This document shows positions 8,212 through 16,831 of a stretch of 64,000 nucleotides of DNA, piece after piece. Under the pieces are notes generated by a model. That model saw only the letters and a list, made by a program, of their open reading frames with translations, made no database searches and was not told the DNA's origin. Positions within the stretch are counted from its first letter, which is position 1; each line of letters begins with the position of its first letter. Made by a program: the position numbers and the translations under genes. This DNA comes from DASQPA01 sp963757335 (GTDB lineage Bacteria; Acidobacteriota; Thermoanaerobaculia; Multivoradales; UBA5704): positions 310,001-374,000 of the forward strand of contig CAVWRJ010000021.1 in the NCBI GenBank assembly GCA_963757335.1, given 5' to 3'.

Positions 8212-9738
8212 ATGCGCCGTACCGCTCTCCCTCTCGCCCTCTCTCTCACCCTTCTCGCCGGGCCTGCCGGTTCCGCCGGCCTGCCGGCCGTCCCCGGCCC
8301 GCTGCCCCATCCTGCCACGGCGCCTGCCACGGGGCTGCCGCCGGGGGTTCACCCCCTGGCGCCGAAGCTCGCCCGGCGGATGGACAAGTTGGTGCAGGCG
8401 GCGGAGCGGGCGCGGGGGCTGAAGCTCAAGCATCCGGTACCCTACGGCGCACTCGACGAGAAGGGATTGAAGGCCAAGGTGGCCGAGACCCTGGCGGAGG
8501 ACCTGCCGCCCGAGCAGATGCGCGCCTTGGAAGTGAGCCTCCGGGCGTTCGGGCTCCTGCCGGAGGGGGAGAGCGCGGGGAAGGTCTACCGCGACCTCCT
8601 CGGCCAGCAGGTCGCCGCCTTCTACGATCCGGAGAAGAAATACCTCGCCATGGTCGAGCGCCCGGGGAAGAGCGGCGAGGCCGAGCTGGACAAGACCTTC
8701 GGCGCCGATCTCGCCCGCCGGGCCCAGGAGGGGATCGTCGTCCACGAGCTGACCCACGCCATCGACGACCAGAGCTTCGATCTCGGCCGGATGGCGAAGA
8801 GCGACCCCTTGTCGGACGGCGCCGCCGCCTTCCTCGGCCTGGTCGAGGGGGACGCGACCCTCACCATGTTCGACTTCGTCCTCGGCAAAAGGGTCGCCGA
8901 GGTCCCCGGTTTCGGCTTGAGCGTGAGCGAGATGATGAAGGACCCCGGCCAGCTCGCCGCCATGTCCCCCGACCTCCCGGGGAGCGCCGGGCTCGCCGAC
9001 GCCCCGGTCTGGTTCCGCGACACCCTCCTGTTCAGCTATCTCCAGGGGTTCGCCTTCTGCCTCCACCTGGAGCGCCGGGGCGGCAGCAAGCTCCTCGACT
9101 ACGCCTTCGCCAAGGACCCGCCGCGCTCGACCGAGCAGATCCTCCACCCCGAAAAGTGGCTCGACCGGAGAGACGACCCGATCGAGCTCGCCTGGCCCGA
9201 CCTGACCGCCGCCCTGCCGGGCTGGAAGAAGGCCGCCGAGGGGCAAATGGGGGAGGAGGGGATGCTCATCCTTCTCCGCCAGGCGGGGAAGGGGCCGGAG
9301 GTGGCGGTAGCTTCGGCAACGCCAGCCGCGCCAGCGACTCCAGCGCCCCCGGCACCTCCGGCGGCTCTGGTGACCCCGGCGGCCGCCGCGGCCGGCTGGG
9401 GGGGCGACCGTTTCGCCGTCTACGAGAAGGCGGGCCAACGCCTGCTCCTCTGGCTCACCGAGTGGGACGGCGAGTCCGACGCCACCGAGTTCCAGACCGC
9501 CGCGGCCCGGCTGGGGGAGGACTGGCAGGTGGTGCGCTCCGCTCCCACCCGGGTCGTTCTCTCCCGGAGTCCGAAGGGCGCCCTGGCGCCGGAGCCGCTG
9601 GCCGCGGCCGAGGCGGCGCTCGCCGCGGTTCAGGCCGTCCGGCCGGCGAACAAAAACATCGATCTGAAGGAGCTGGGGATCGCCCCGACGCCGGCATCGC
9701 CGACATCGGACGGAAGCGAAAGCCGCCCCGGACCTTAG
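8212..9738 (+). CDS. Secreted HExxH metalloprotease-like protein
   Basis: 508 residues. ATG 8212 is chosen over an in-frame upstream start because GGAG (8200-8203) lies 8 bases before it and a signal peptide starts immediately (RRTALPLALSLTLLAG). Around residue 182 the zinc motif VVHELTHAIDDQ is seen, with further acidic residues in LVEGDATLTMFDF as a possible third ligand. An Ala/Pro-rich linker (near residues 365-395) separates a C-terminal domain. It is likely periplasmic or extracellular. The family is not one I can name; peptidase activity is inferred from the HExxH motif. Confidence 0.65.
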   Translation: MRRTALPLALSLTLLAGPAGSAGLPAVPGPLPHPATAPATGLPPGVHPLAPKLARRMDKLVQAAERARGLKLKHPVPYGALDEKGLKAKVAETLAEDLPPEQMRALEVSLRAFGLLPEGESAGKVYRDLLGQQVAAFYDPEKKYLAMVERPGKSGEAELDKTFGADLARRAQEGIVVHELTHAIDDQSFDLGRMAKSDPLSDGAAAFLGLVEGDATLTMFDFVLGKRVAEVPGFGLSVSEMMKDPGQLAAMSPDLPGSAGLADAPVWFRDTLLFSYLQGFAFCLHLERRGGSKLLDYAFAKDPPRSTEQILHPEKWLDRRDDPIELAWPDLTAALPGWKKAAEGQMGEEGMLILLRQAGKGPEVAVASATPAAPATPAPPAPPAALVTPAAAAAGWGGDRFAVYEKAGQRLLLWLTEWDGESDATEFQTAAARLGEDWQVVRSAPTRVVLSRSPKGALAPEPLAAAEAALAAVQAVRPANKNIDLKELGIAPTPASPTSDGSESRPGP

Positions 9739-9754
9739 AGGGTCGCGGGGCGGC
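9722..9754 (+). terminator. Hairpin spanning the end of the HExxH protein gene
   Basis: GCCGCCCCG-GACC (9722-9734) pairs with GGTC-g-CGGGGCGGC (9741-9754) around a six-base loop that contains part of the stop codon region. Very stable, but without a T tract, and placed between convergent genes. Confidence 0.45.
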
Positions 9755-9789
9755 AGGGGATCTTCAGCGAAAGAGGCGTACCGGCAGTC

Positions 9790-11775
9790 TTAGATCGCCC
9801 GCGTCATGAGCTCGGCGACGGCGCGGTTGAACTTGACCGGCTCGGGAAGCTCGCCGCCCTCGGCCAGGAGACCGGCGCCGAAGAGGAGCTGGGCGTACTC
9901 TTCGAGGACCGGATCGTTCTGATCCTGCTCGTAGCGCGCCTTGAGCTTGGCGACGATCTCGTGCTTGGGGTTGAGCTCCATGATCCGGCGCTGCTTGGGG
10001 CCGCCGCCCTTCCCCTTCTGGAGGAGCTTTTCGAGCTGCGGGCTGTAGTCGTGCTCGGCGCCGACGAGGCAGACCGGCGAGTTGGTGAGCCGGTTGGTGA
10101 GGCGCACCTGCTTGACCCACTCGTCGAGCTTCTTCTGGAGAGTGTCTAAGAGCGGCTTCATCTCCTCTTCCTTCGCCTTCAGCTCTTCTTCGGTCTGCTT
10201 TTTCTCCTCTTCGTTGCCGAGGTTGACCGTGCCCTTGCCGACCGACTTCAATTTCTTGCCGTCATACTCGTTGAGCGACTGGGTCAAAAGCTCGTCGACC
10301 GTGTCGACCAGGTAGAGCACCTCGTAACCCTTGTCCCGGATCGCCTCCAGGTGCGGCGAGGTCTCGACCTGGGCCCGCGACTCGCCGGGGAGATAGAAGA
10401 TCTCCTTCTGATCCTCCTTCATCCGCGAGACGTAGTCCTTGAGCGAGGTGAGCTTCTCGGGATCGGCGGACGACTCGAAGACCAGGAGCTCTAAGAGCTT
10501 CTCCTTGTTCTCATAGTCGGCGCTCACCCCCTCCTTGATGGCGCGGCCGAACTCCTTCCAGAACTTCAAGTACTCGTCGTACTCCTTCTCCTTCATCTCG
10601 GTCAGGACGTCCAAGATCTTCTTGGTCAGACCCTTCCGGATGAGGGTGATGAAGCGGTCCTGCTGGAGCATCTCGCGGGAGACGTTCAAGGCGAGATCCG
10701 GCGAATCGACGACGCCGCGGATGAAGCGCAGGTAGCGCGGCAGCAGGTCCTCGCACTTCTCCAGGATCTGGATGCGCTTGACGTAGAGCTGGAGGCCGAC
10801 TTTCGAGGCGACGTAATAGAGGTCGTAGGGCGCCGCCGCCGGGATGAAGAGGAGAGCCTGGTACTCGACTCGTCCCTCCGCCTTGTAGGAGACGACCTTG
10901 AGCGGCTCGGTCCAGTCGTTCGAGACATGGCGGTAGAAGTCGTTGTACTGCTCCTTGGTGACCTCGGCCGGCGGCATGGTCCAGATCGGCTTCATGGAGT
11001 TGAGGGTCTTCTCCTCCAGCGCCATCTTGGGCTTCTCGCCGGTCTCCTTCTCCTTGGCGAGGTCCTCGATCTCCGGGTCCTTCTCGGCGGTCAAGACGAT
11101 CGGGTAGGAGACGAAGTCGGAGTAGCGGCGGACGATGCGGCTGATCACCCAGCGGTCGCTGAAGTCGTCCATGCCGTTGTCGCGGTCCTCGGGCTTCAAG
11201 AAGAGCTTGATCGTCGTGCCGCGGCCGATCTTCTCGCTCTCGGGGACGTCGGAGATCTTGTAGGTGCCGTCGCCGGTCGACTCCCAGCGGGTGGCCGCGG
11301 TCTCGCCCGCCCGGCGGGTGACCAGCTCGACCCGCTCGGCGGCCATGAACGAGGAGTAGAAGCCGACGCCGAACTGGCCGATGAGCTCGGCGATGGTCTG
11401 CTTCGACTCGCCCTCTTTGAGCCGGTTGACGAGCTCGCGAGTGCCGGACTTGGCGATCGTCCCGATGTTGTTGATCACCTCGTCGCGGCTCATCCCGATG
11501 CCGTTGTCGTGGACGGTGACGGTCCGGGCATTGCGGTCGGCGGCGAGGCGGATCTCGAGCTTCTCGTCACCCTCCAAGAGCTCGGGCTTGGTGAGCGCCT
11601 CGAAGCGCAGCCGGTCGAGGGCGTCCGAGGAGTTCGAGATCAGCTCGCGGAGGAAGATCTCTTTGTTCGAATACAGCGAGTGGATCATCAGATCCAGCAG
11701 CTGTTTGGTCTCGGCTTGAAAGGCTTTGGTCTCAACGACTGGAGCTTCGGTAACTTCGGTGGCTTCGGTAGCCAT
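9790..11775 (-). CDS. htpG: Chaperone protein HtpG (Hsp90)
   Basis: 661 residues, normal length. The GHKL ATP-binding site is complete: ISNSSDALDRLR, HDNGIGM, GTIAKSGT and GQFGVGFYSSFM, followed by the Hsp90 middle domain (catalytic arginine region in LNVSREMLQQDRF) and the dimerisation domain. It is an ATP-dependent cytosolic chaperone. The first 15 residues are a Glu/Thr/Val-rich extension. AGGAGGAGG directly precedes the ATG. A good sigma-70-type promoter lies about 120 bases upstream; no complete CIRCE element was found. Confidence 0.97.
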   Translation of the reverse strand: MATEATEVTEAPVVETKAFQAETKQLLDLMIHSLYSNKEIFLRELISNSSDALDRLRFEALTKPELLEGDEKLEIRLAADRNARTVTVHDNGIGMSRDEVINNIGTIAKSGTRELVNRLKEGESKQTIAELIGQFGVGFYSSFMAAERVELVTRRAGETAATRWESTGDGTYKISDVPESEKIGRGTTIKLFLKPEDRDNGMDDFSDRWVISRIVRRYSDFVSYPIVLTAEKDPEIEDLAKEKETGEKPKMALEEKTLNSMKPIWTMPPAEVTKEQYNDFYRHVSNDWTEPLKVVSYKAEGRVEYQALLFIPAAAPYDLYYVASKVGLQLYVKRIQILEKCEDLLPRYLRFIRGVVDSPDLALNVSREMLQQDRFITLIRKGLTKKILDVLTEMKEKEYDEYLKFWKEFGRAIKEGVSADYENKEKLLELLVFESSADPEKLTSLKDYVSRMKEDQKEIFYLPGESRAQVETSPHLEAIRDKGYEVLYLVDTVDELLTQSLNEYDGKKLKSVGKGTVNLGNEEEKKQTEEELKAKEEEMKPLLDTLQKKLDEWVKQVRLTNRLTNSPVCLVGAEHDYSPQLEKLLQKGKGGGPKQRRIMELNPKHEIVAKLKARYEQDQNDPVLEEYAQLLFGAGLLAEGGELPEPVKFNRAVAELMTRAI

Positions 11776-11896
11776 GGGGGCCTCCTCCTAGAGTGCTGGA
11801 TCGCCCGTAGGATCGACGGGGTCACGCCGCGGTTTGGAAGCCGACCCGAGACTGATCCCTGAGTGCAGAGGGCTCAGGTCAAGGCGGCAGACTGAA

Positions 11897-11925
11897 ATTT
11901 TAGTGCGAGTCGCGCAAACTTTCAA
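11897..11925 (-). promoter_or_regulatory. Sigma-70-type promoter of htpG
   Basis: On the minus strand TTGAAA (11925-11920) and TAAAAT (11902-11897) are separated by exactly 17 bases, close to consensus and conspicuous in G+C-rich DNA. The start of transcription would be near 11889, giving a leader of about 110 bases before the htpG ATG. Confidence 0.55.
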
Positions 11926-11931
11926 CTCGTC

Positions 11932-12507
11932 CTATTGAATCTCAATCCGCACCGTCTGTATTCCCTCGGCGATCCGGACCTCGACGATCTTGGCCTCCTT
12001 GGGCCGTTCGACGACGCTGATCTCGCCGTTGCGCTCCAGGCGCGCCTCGGCGACCCGCTTCTCGTCGGCGGTCTTGGCGTGGAGGCGGAGGGCCTCTTCG
12101 AGGTCGCGCTCGCTGATGTGCTCCTTGCGCATCTGCTCCCAGTCGATCCGCCCCTCCTCGATGACCCGGTGGGGTTTGCCCTTGACCAGGGCGCCGAAGG
12201 GGTGCGAACGGAAGGAGACGAAGGCGACGGCCCGGTGGGCGGCGACGAGGACGAGGGCGGAGACGAGGGTGACGAGGAGGTGGGCCGTGCCGTTGATGGC
12301 GCGCGAGAGGACCGAGCCTAAAACGAAGCCGAGGACGATGTCGAAGGGGGACTGCCGGCCGAGCAGCCGGTTGCGGCCCAGGCGGATGATAAGGAGCCCC
12401 ACGAGGTAGACGAGCAGGGCACGGAGCGAGACCTGGAGCAGGGTGTACGAGCGGGGATCGGTATCGACCCCGAAAGCCCAGCGGAGACTTTCCCAGAGCG
12501 CGTGCAT
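11932..12507 (-). CDS. DUF421 (YetF-like) membrane protein
   Basis: 191 residues. Three hydrophobic segments at about 25-45, 55-75 and 78-98 are followed by a soluble domain with FGALVKGKPHRVIEEGRID and HISERDLEEALRL, the standard DUF421 arrangement. The function of the family is not settled; Bacillus homologues affect stress and spore proteins. It lies downstream of nothing on its own strand and upstream of htpG with a 156-base gap holding the htpG promoter. Confidence 0.85.
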   Translation of the reverse strand: MHALWESLRWAFGVDTDPRSYTLLQVSLRALLVYLVGLLIIRLGRNRLLGRQSPFDIVLGFVLGSVLSRAINGTAHLLVTLVSALVLVAAHRAVAFVSFRSHPFGALVKGKPHRVIEEGRIDWEQMRKEHISERDLEEALRLHAKTADEKRVAEARLERNGEISVVERPKEAKIVEVRIAEGIQTVRIEIQ

Positions 12508-12589
12508 GGGTCCCCCTTGTCGGTGGCGTGTGACGAAGATGTGTCAGCCCCGCGGGCGATTTGCAGCGTTCGTGCCACTCCGCGAAGCT

Positions 12590-13540
12590 ATGATCCCCTC
12601 CATGACCGCCGCCAATCTTGCCGACATCGCCATCCGCGACGCCTCGCCAGCTTTCTGGGCGGCGCTCTCGCCGCTCGGCCGGCAGGCCCAGGTGCCGGAG
12701 AACTTCCTCCCCCAGCAGACCGCCGAGGCCCGGGGGAAGACCTGGAACGCGACCATCGGCCAGATCACCGACGGCCGCGGCGGGGCCCTGCCGCTCCCCC
12801 CCATGGCGGCGGCGCTCGGCGGTCTCGATCCGGTCCGGCGCAACCAGGCCTTCCTCTACTCGCCGGTCGAGGGCTTCGCCGAGCTCCGCCGAAGCTGGCG
12901 GGAGCGCCAGCGCCGCGGGCGGCCCGAGGCCCTGCCCTCGGGCCTCCCCATCGTCACCTCCGGCCCCGTCCTCGCCCTCTCCCTCGCCGCGACGCTCTTC
13001 CTGGACGCCGGGCGGACCGTGGTGCTCCCCGCTCCTCACCCCCCTGGCTACCCCGACATCTTCACCCTCCGCACCGGCGCCCGAGCGCTCTTCGCTCCAG
13101 AGTCTGCCCTGGCCCCTGCCCTGACGGAGCTGCCGCCCGGAGAGCCGGTCCTGGTGGTGCTCCGAACCCCGGCCGGGCCCGGGGAGCCTGTTCTATCCGA
13201 GGAGGAGCGGCGGAGGGTGATCGAAGCTCTGGCCCGCGCCGCCGCCGAGCGGCCCCTGATCGCGCTCCTCGACGACACCTGGGAACGGCAAGGAAGCTCC
13301 CTCTTCTGGGATCTCCTCGGGCTTCACCCCAACCTCATTCCGGTCAAGGTGGACGGCGCGGACGGCGAGCTCGGCTTCCCGGGTGGGGGAGTGGGGTTCC
13401 TCACCTTCCCTTTCGCTCCCGAGACCGCGGTGGCGACGGCGATCGAAGGGAAGGTCAAGATGCTGTCGCGGGCAGTCGTGGGGTCGCCCCCGGCGGCGGG
13501 GCAGGCGATTCTCCTCGCCATTCCTGTCACCCCGCAGTAA
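12590..13540 (+). pseudogene. Decayed class I/II aminotransferase, truncated and lacking the PLP lysine
   Basis: 316 residues resembling the N-terminal and large domain of PLP-dependent aminotransferases (GRGGALPLPPMA, YSPVEGFAELR, LLDDTWERQG). Homologues are usually above 400 residues; the small C-terminal domain is absent and the frame stops just after SPPAAGQAILLA. At the expected PLP-lysine motif (DGATKE-FGGRVGF type) this protein has DGADGELGFPGGGVGF, so both the Schiff-base lysine and the following arginine are glycine. It is therefore probably inactive. ATG 12602 is an alternative start; neither has a good ribosome-binding site. Two precursor-peptide genes follow on the same strand. 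Confidence 0.6.
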
Positions 13541-13612
13541 TCTTGATTCTCTAATACTTCCTCACATACTGCCGGCCAAGACGCATCTGGCTGGCGGAAC
13601 CGGAGGACCCCT

Positions 13613-13810
13613 ATGAAGAAGAAGCTCAGCAGGATGAAGCTCTCGCGCGAGACATTGCGGCATCTGGACGACTCCTCGGTAGCGGGCGTAGCGGGCGGAA
13701 TCGTCACCGTCAGAGCCCCCTGCTCGCAGGGCGACTCGGTCGACGTCTGCTGCACCGACGCCTGCACCGGGAGCTGCCCCCAGAGCTGCCGGTTCATCTG
13801 CCCGTTGTGA
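13613..13810 (+). CDS. Lanthipeptide-like RiPP precursor, copy 1
   Basis: 65 residues. A basic start (MKKK) and the leader motif LSRETLRHLD are typical of class I lanthipeptide-type leaders, ending at a double-glycine-like VAGVAGG (residues 24-30). The core that follows is rich in Cys (seven) and Ser/Thr, including VCCTDAC and TGSCPQSC, suited to thioether or disulfide crosslinks. GGAGG (13602-13606) lies 6 bases before the ATG. No LanB, LanC, LanM, transporter or protease gene is present in the window, so maturation would depend on enzymes encoded elsewhere. Confidence 0.72.
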   Translation: MKKKLSRMKLSRETLRHLDDSSVAGVAGGIVTVRAPCSQGDSVDVCCTDACTGSCPQSCRFICPL

Positions 13811-13857
13811 TCTGGGCGGCCCCCGCCTGACGGCGAGACGCCTTCTTTTACCGTCCC

Positions 13858-13899
13858 GAGGTCGCGCCGGCCCAACCGTTGGCGCGACCTCCTCCTTTT
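13858..13899 (+). terminator. Rho-independent terminator after precursor 1
   Basis: An 11-bp perfect stem, GAGGTCGCGCC (13858-13868) with GGCGCGACCTC (13881-13891), loop of 12 bases, followed by a pyrimidine/T-rich run containing TTTT. It separates the two precursor genes, implying that each has its own promoter. Confidence 0.75.
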
Positions 13900-13961
13900 C
13901 TCCCCCTACCGCGGCCACGGCACCCACGCCCCTTTCCGCTCCGGAGGCCGCGCTTGCCGGC

Positions 13962-13990
13962 CGGCGGCGGGGCAGGCGATCCTGCTCGCC
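13962..13990 (+). repeat. Second copy of aminotransferase-tail segment
   Basis: 29 bases here match 13491-13519, near the 3' end of the decayed aminotransferase, with two differences; in the equivalent frame both encode PAAGQAILLA. One copy precedes each precursor gene (about 95 and 63 bases upstream of the ATGs), suggesting tandem duplication of an aminotransferase-end plus precursor unit. Confidence 0.6.
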
Positions 13991-14052
13991 GGACTCTCAG
14001 GAATTGGATTAAACTCGGTGTCAGAAACCAGTCGACCCGAGAGGAGGATCGA

Positions 14053-14244
14053 ATGAAGAAGAAGGCCCCCAAGATGACGCTCTCCCGCGAGACGCTCCGG
14101 GATCTCGACGAGGACCTGACGGGGAAGGCGGCCGGCGCCGCTTTTCCAACCGTGGGTTGCTCCAATGGTCGGGCGACCTGCTACACCTGCGGTGCCGACC
14201 CCGGTGCCGTCGGCGGCGCCCATCCCGCCATTGCCTGCGCTTAA
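14053..14244 (+). CDS. Lanthipeptide-like RiPP precursor, copy 2
   Basis: 63 residues. It shares the MKKK start and the leader LSRETLRDLDEDL with copy 1; the cleavage region is KAAGAA rather than a double glycine. The core differs almost completely: four Cys (VGCS, TCYTC and the penultimate residue) with Thr/Ser partners and a Gly/Ala-rich stretch. GAGGAGG (14041-14047) precedes the ATG by 5 bases. Conserved leader with divergent core is the usual pattern for RiPP paralogues handled by one enzyme set. Confidence 0.72.
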   Translation: MKKKAPKMTLSRETLRDLDEDLTGKAAGAAFPTVGCSNGRATCYTCGADPGAVGGAHPAIACA

Positions 14245-14303
14245 GAGAGCGTTGACCCTCAGGGGCGCGTCCGGCCACGTGGCCGCGGCGCGCCCGTTCC
14301 GCC

Positions 14304-15214
14304 CTACCGCAGCCAATCCTCCAACTGCACCCGCGAGTCCGTCCCCTCGTCCCGGTACTTGACGATCACCGGGGTGGCGAGCGAGAGGCCCCAGTCGCGG
14401 CCGGCGCCCTTTGTCACGGCGCGGGCGCCGGGGACGACGACGGCTCCCTCGGGGACGACGAGCGGCCCGTCTCCCTGGGGGCGGTGGATGGTCTCTTTCA
14501 CCAGGTCGTAGATCGGGGTCGAGCGGGTGAGGATGGTGCCGGAGGCGAGGACGGCCCGGCGCTTGACGACCGTCCCCTCGTAGACGCCGCAGTTGCCCCC
14601 CACCACCACCTCGTCCTCGACGATCACCGGGAGCGCCCCGACCGGCTCGATCACCCCGCCCAACTGCGCCGCGGCGGAGAGGTGAACGCGCTTGCCGACC
14701 TGCGCGCAGCTCCCACCAGGGCGTGCGAGTCGACGACCGTCCCGTCGTCGACGTAGGCGCCGACGTTGATGTACATCGGCGGCATGCAGATCACCCCCTT
14801 GCCGAGGTAGACCCCGTCCCGGATCGAGGAGCCGCCGGGGACGAGCCGCACCCCGCTCGCCGTGGTCAGTGGGCGGAGCGGAAAGGTCTCCTTGTCGAAG
14901 AAGGGGTGGCGGCCGAGGTTCTCGGCGCTCCCGGCGATGCCGGCGACCGACATGTCGATCACCCTCCCCAGCCGGAAGCCGAGGAGGATGCCGCGCTTGA
15001 CCCAGGGGTTCGTCCGCCAGCCCGAGGGGCTTGAGACATCGGGCTCCGCGGCCCGCGCCTCGCCGCGGTCGAGCGCGGCGCGGAAGCGGGCGAGGAGGTC
15101 GAGATCGTCGGCGGAGGGGCTCTCCGGCGGCGCTTCCCACAGCCGCTCGATTTCGGCAATCAATTCGGCCAGCGTCTGCGAATCCGCCGAGCTGGGCGGC
15201 TCTCCGGCCGGCAT
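14304..15214 (-). CDS. dapD: Tetrahydrodipicolinate N-succinyltransferase, with a frameshift
   Basis: DapD transfers succinyl from succinyl-CoA to tetrahydrodipicolinate in DAP/lysine synthesis. The N-terminal half (from ATG 15214 through GTVVDSHALVG) and the C-terminal half (CAQVGKRVHLSAAAQLGG to the end) lie in different frames, and together give a complete left-handed beta-helix enzyme of about 303 residues. The total of 911 bases is one short of a codon multiple. The shift falls at the CCC run 14712-14714 (plus strand); one extra base there restores the protein. The start overlaps the dapA stop (TGATG). Sequencing error is likely because every other operon member is intact. Confidence 0.85.
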
Positions 15215-16134
15215 CACGCCCCGACCGCCGAGGCCAGGAGGCTGTCCTCGGCGCCGCCGGGAAGGAGCCCGAGCTCGACCAAGACCTTCTCGATCTTCTG
15301 GAGACTTGAGGGCTCGGGCGCCACCATGGGGAGGCGCCAGACCGGCTCGATCAGCCCCATCAGGGCGAGGGCGGCCTTGACCGGGCCGGGGTTGGCCTCG
15401 ACGAAGTTGATCTCCATCAGGGGGAAGAGCCGGCGGTGCACCTCGAGCGCACCGGGGAAGTCCCCCTCCAGGCAGAGCGAGGCGAGGCGGGCCATGGCGA
15501 AGGGGATCTCGTTGCTGGCGACCGAGATGATCCCCACCCCGCCGAGCGCGATGAGCGGCAGGGTGATGGCGTCGTCCCCCGAGAGGACCAGGAAGTCCTC
15601 GGGGACGTGCTGGAAGATGGCGGTGATCTGCGAGATGTTCCCCGACGCCTCCTTGACCCCCACGATGGTGTCGATCTCGGCCAGCCGGCCGAGGGTCGCC
15701 GGGGTGACGTTGGTGCCGGTCCGGCTGGGGACGTTGTAGACGAGGATCGGCAGCCGGGTGGCTTTGGAGATCGCGTGGTAGTGCTGGTAGAGCCCCTCCT
15801 GGGTGGGCCGGTTGTAGTACGGGGTCACCGAGAGCAGGCCGTCGACCTGCATCGACTCGTACTCCTTGGCCATCTTGATCACGCCCGCGGTGTCGTAGCC
15901 GCCGGCCCCGGCGAGGACGGGGACCTTCCCCTTGGCCTCCTCCAGGGTGATCTCGACCACCCGCCGCTGCTCCGCTTTCGAGAGCGTGGGATTCTCGCCG
16001 GTCGTGCCGCAGGGGACGAGGAAGTGGATGCCGCTCTCGATCTGCCGGCGGAGGAGACGCCTTAGAGCCTCCTCGTCGAGCGAGAGGTCGTGGCAAAAGG
16101 GGGTCACCAGGGCGGTGCCGCAGCCTTGGAACAT
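15214..16134 (-). CDS. dapA: 4-hydroxy-tetrahydrodipicolinate synthase
   Basis: 306 residues, full length. DapA condenses pyruvate with aspartate semialdehyde. The TIM-barrel motifs are present: LVPCGTTGENPTLS, the catalytic tyrosine in VTPYYNRPTQEGLY and the Schiff-base lysine in IVGVKEASGN. It follows dapB after a 22-base gap and overlaps dapD by one base, so the genes are co-translated. Confidence 0.95.
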   Translation of the reverse strand: MFQGCGTALVTPFCHDLSLDEEALRRLLRRQIESGIHFLVPCGTTGENPTLSKAEQRRVVEITLEEAKGKVPVLAGAGGYDTAGVIKMAKEYESMQVDGLLSVTPYYNRPTQEGLYQHYHAISKATRLPILVYNVPSRTGTNVTPATLGRLAEIDTIVGVKEASGNISQITAIFQHVPEDFLVLSGDDAITLPLIALGGVGIISVASNEIPFAMARLASLCLEGDFPGALEVHRRLFPLMEINFVEANPGPVKAALALMGLIEPVWRLPMVAPEPSSLQKIEKVLVELGLLPGGAEDSLLASAVGA

Positions 16135-16156
16135 GGGGTCTCCCGAAGAGATCGTC

Positions 16157-16831
16157 TTAAAGGACCTCTTCCCAGATATCGCCGAACTCGTAGAAGCCCT
16201 GCCGGCCGAGGAGCCAGCGGGCGGCCTGGAGCGCGCCGCGGGCGAAGCCGGTCCGGCTGCGCGCCCGGTGCTCCAGGGTGATCGTATCAGCCTCCGAGTC
16301 GAAGCCGAGGACGTGGGTGCCGGGGATCGCGCCGGCGCGGCTGCTCGCGACGTCCACAGGCCGTGCGAACCCCGCCCCCTCGACCCGCCGGACCAACTCG
16401 AGGAGCGTGCCCGAGGGGGCGTCCTTCTTCTTGTCGTGGTGGATCTCGTAGGCCCAGGCGCCGTACTCCTCGGCCTCCGCCATCAGCCGGCCGGCGGCCG
16501 CCGCCAACCGGTAGAAGATCTGCACCCCGATCGAGAAGTTGGCGCCGTGGACGAGCCCCGAGCCGGCCTGCTCGACCGCGGCGCGCACCCGTGGCAGCTC
16601 CGCCCCCCAGCCGGTGGTGCCGACGACGACCGGAATGCCGAGCGCCGCGAGGCGCTCGACGTTGCCGGGGACCGCCGCGGCGACCGAGAAGTCGATCGCG
16701 ACGTCGATCCCCGCCAACTCCTCCCGGCGCTCCGTCGTGAGGGTGGCGGCGACCTCGAAGCCGTACTCCGGGGCGAGCTCGGCCACCAGGCGGCCCATCC
16801 GTCCGTAACCCACGAGAGCGAGCCGGTTCAT
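16157..16831 (-). CDS. dapB: 4-hydroxy-tetrahydrodipicolinate reductase
   Basis: 224 residues, slightly short for DapB (usually 240-270). The N-terminus VGYGRMGRLVAELA is the dinucleotide-binding site; VVGTTGW and NFSIGVQIFY line the cofactor and active site; EIHHDKKKDAPSGT contains the catalytic His and Lys residues. The ATG overlaps the lysC stop (ATGA), consistent with tight coupling in the lysine operon. Confidence 0.94.
   Translation of the reverse strand: MNRLALVGYGRMGRLVAELAPEYGFEVAATLTTERREELAGIDVAIDFSVAAAVPGNVERLAALGIPVVVGTTGWGAELPRVRAAVEQAGSGLVHGANFSIGVQIFYRLAAAAGRLMAEAEEYGAWAYEIHHDKKKDAPSGTLLELVRRVEGAGFARPVDVASSRAGAIPGTHVLGFDSEADTITLEHRARSRTGFARGALQAARWLLGRQGFYEFGDIWEEVL

Noticed and set aside
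11776..11800. CIRCE element before htpG (GAGTGCT at about 11793)
   Set aside because: Only one half-site is present; the TTAGCACTC partner is missing at the required distance.
14651..16096. 481-codon frame covering dapD N-terminus and antisense-free parts of dapA
   Set aside because: Upstream part is an out-of-frame reading of dapA; only the portion from 15214 is real dapD.
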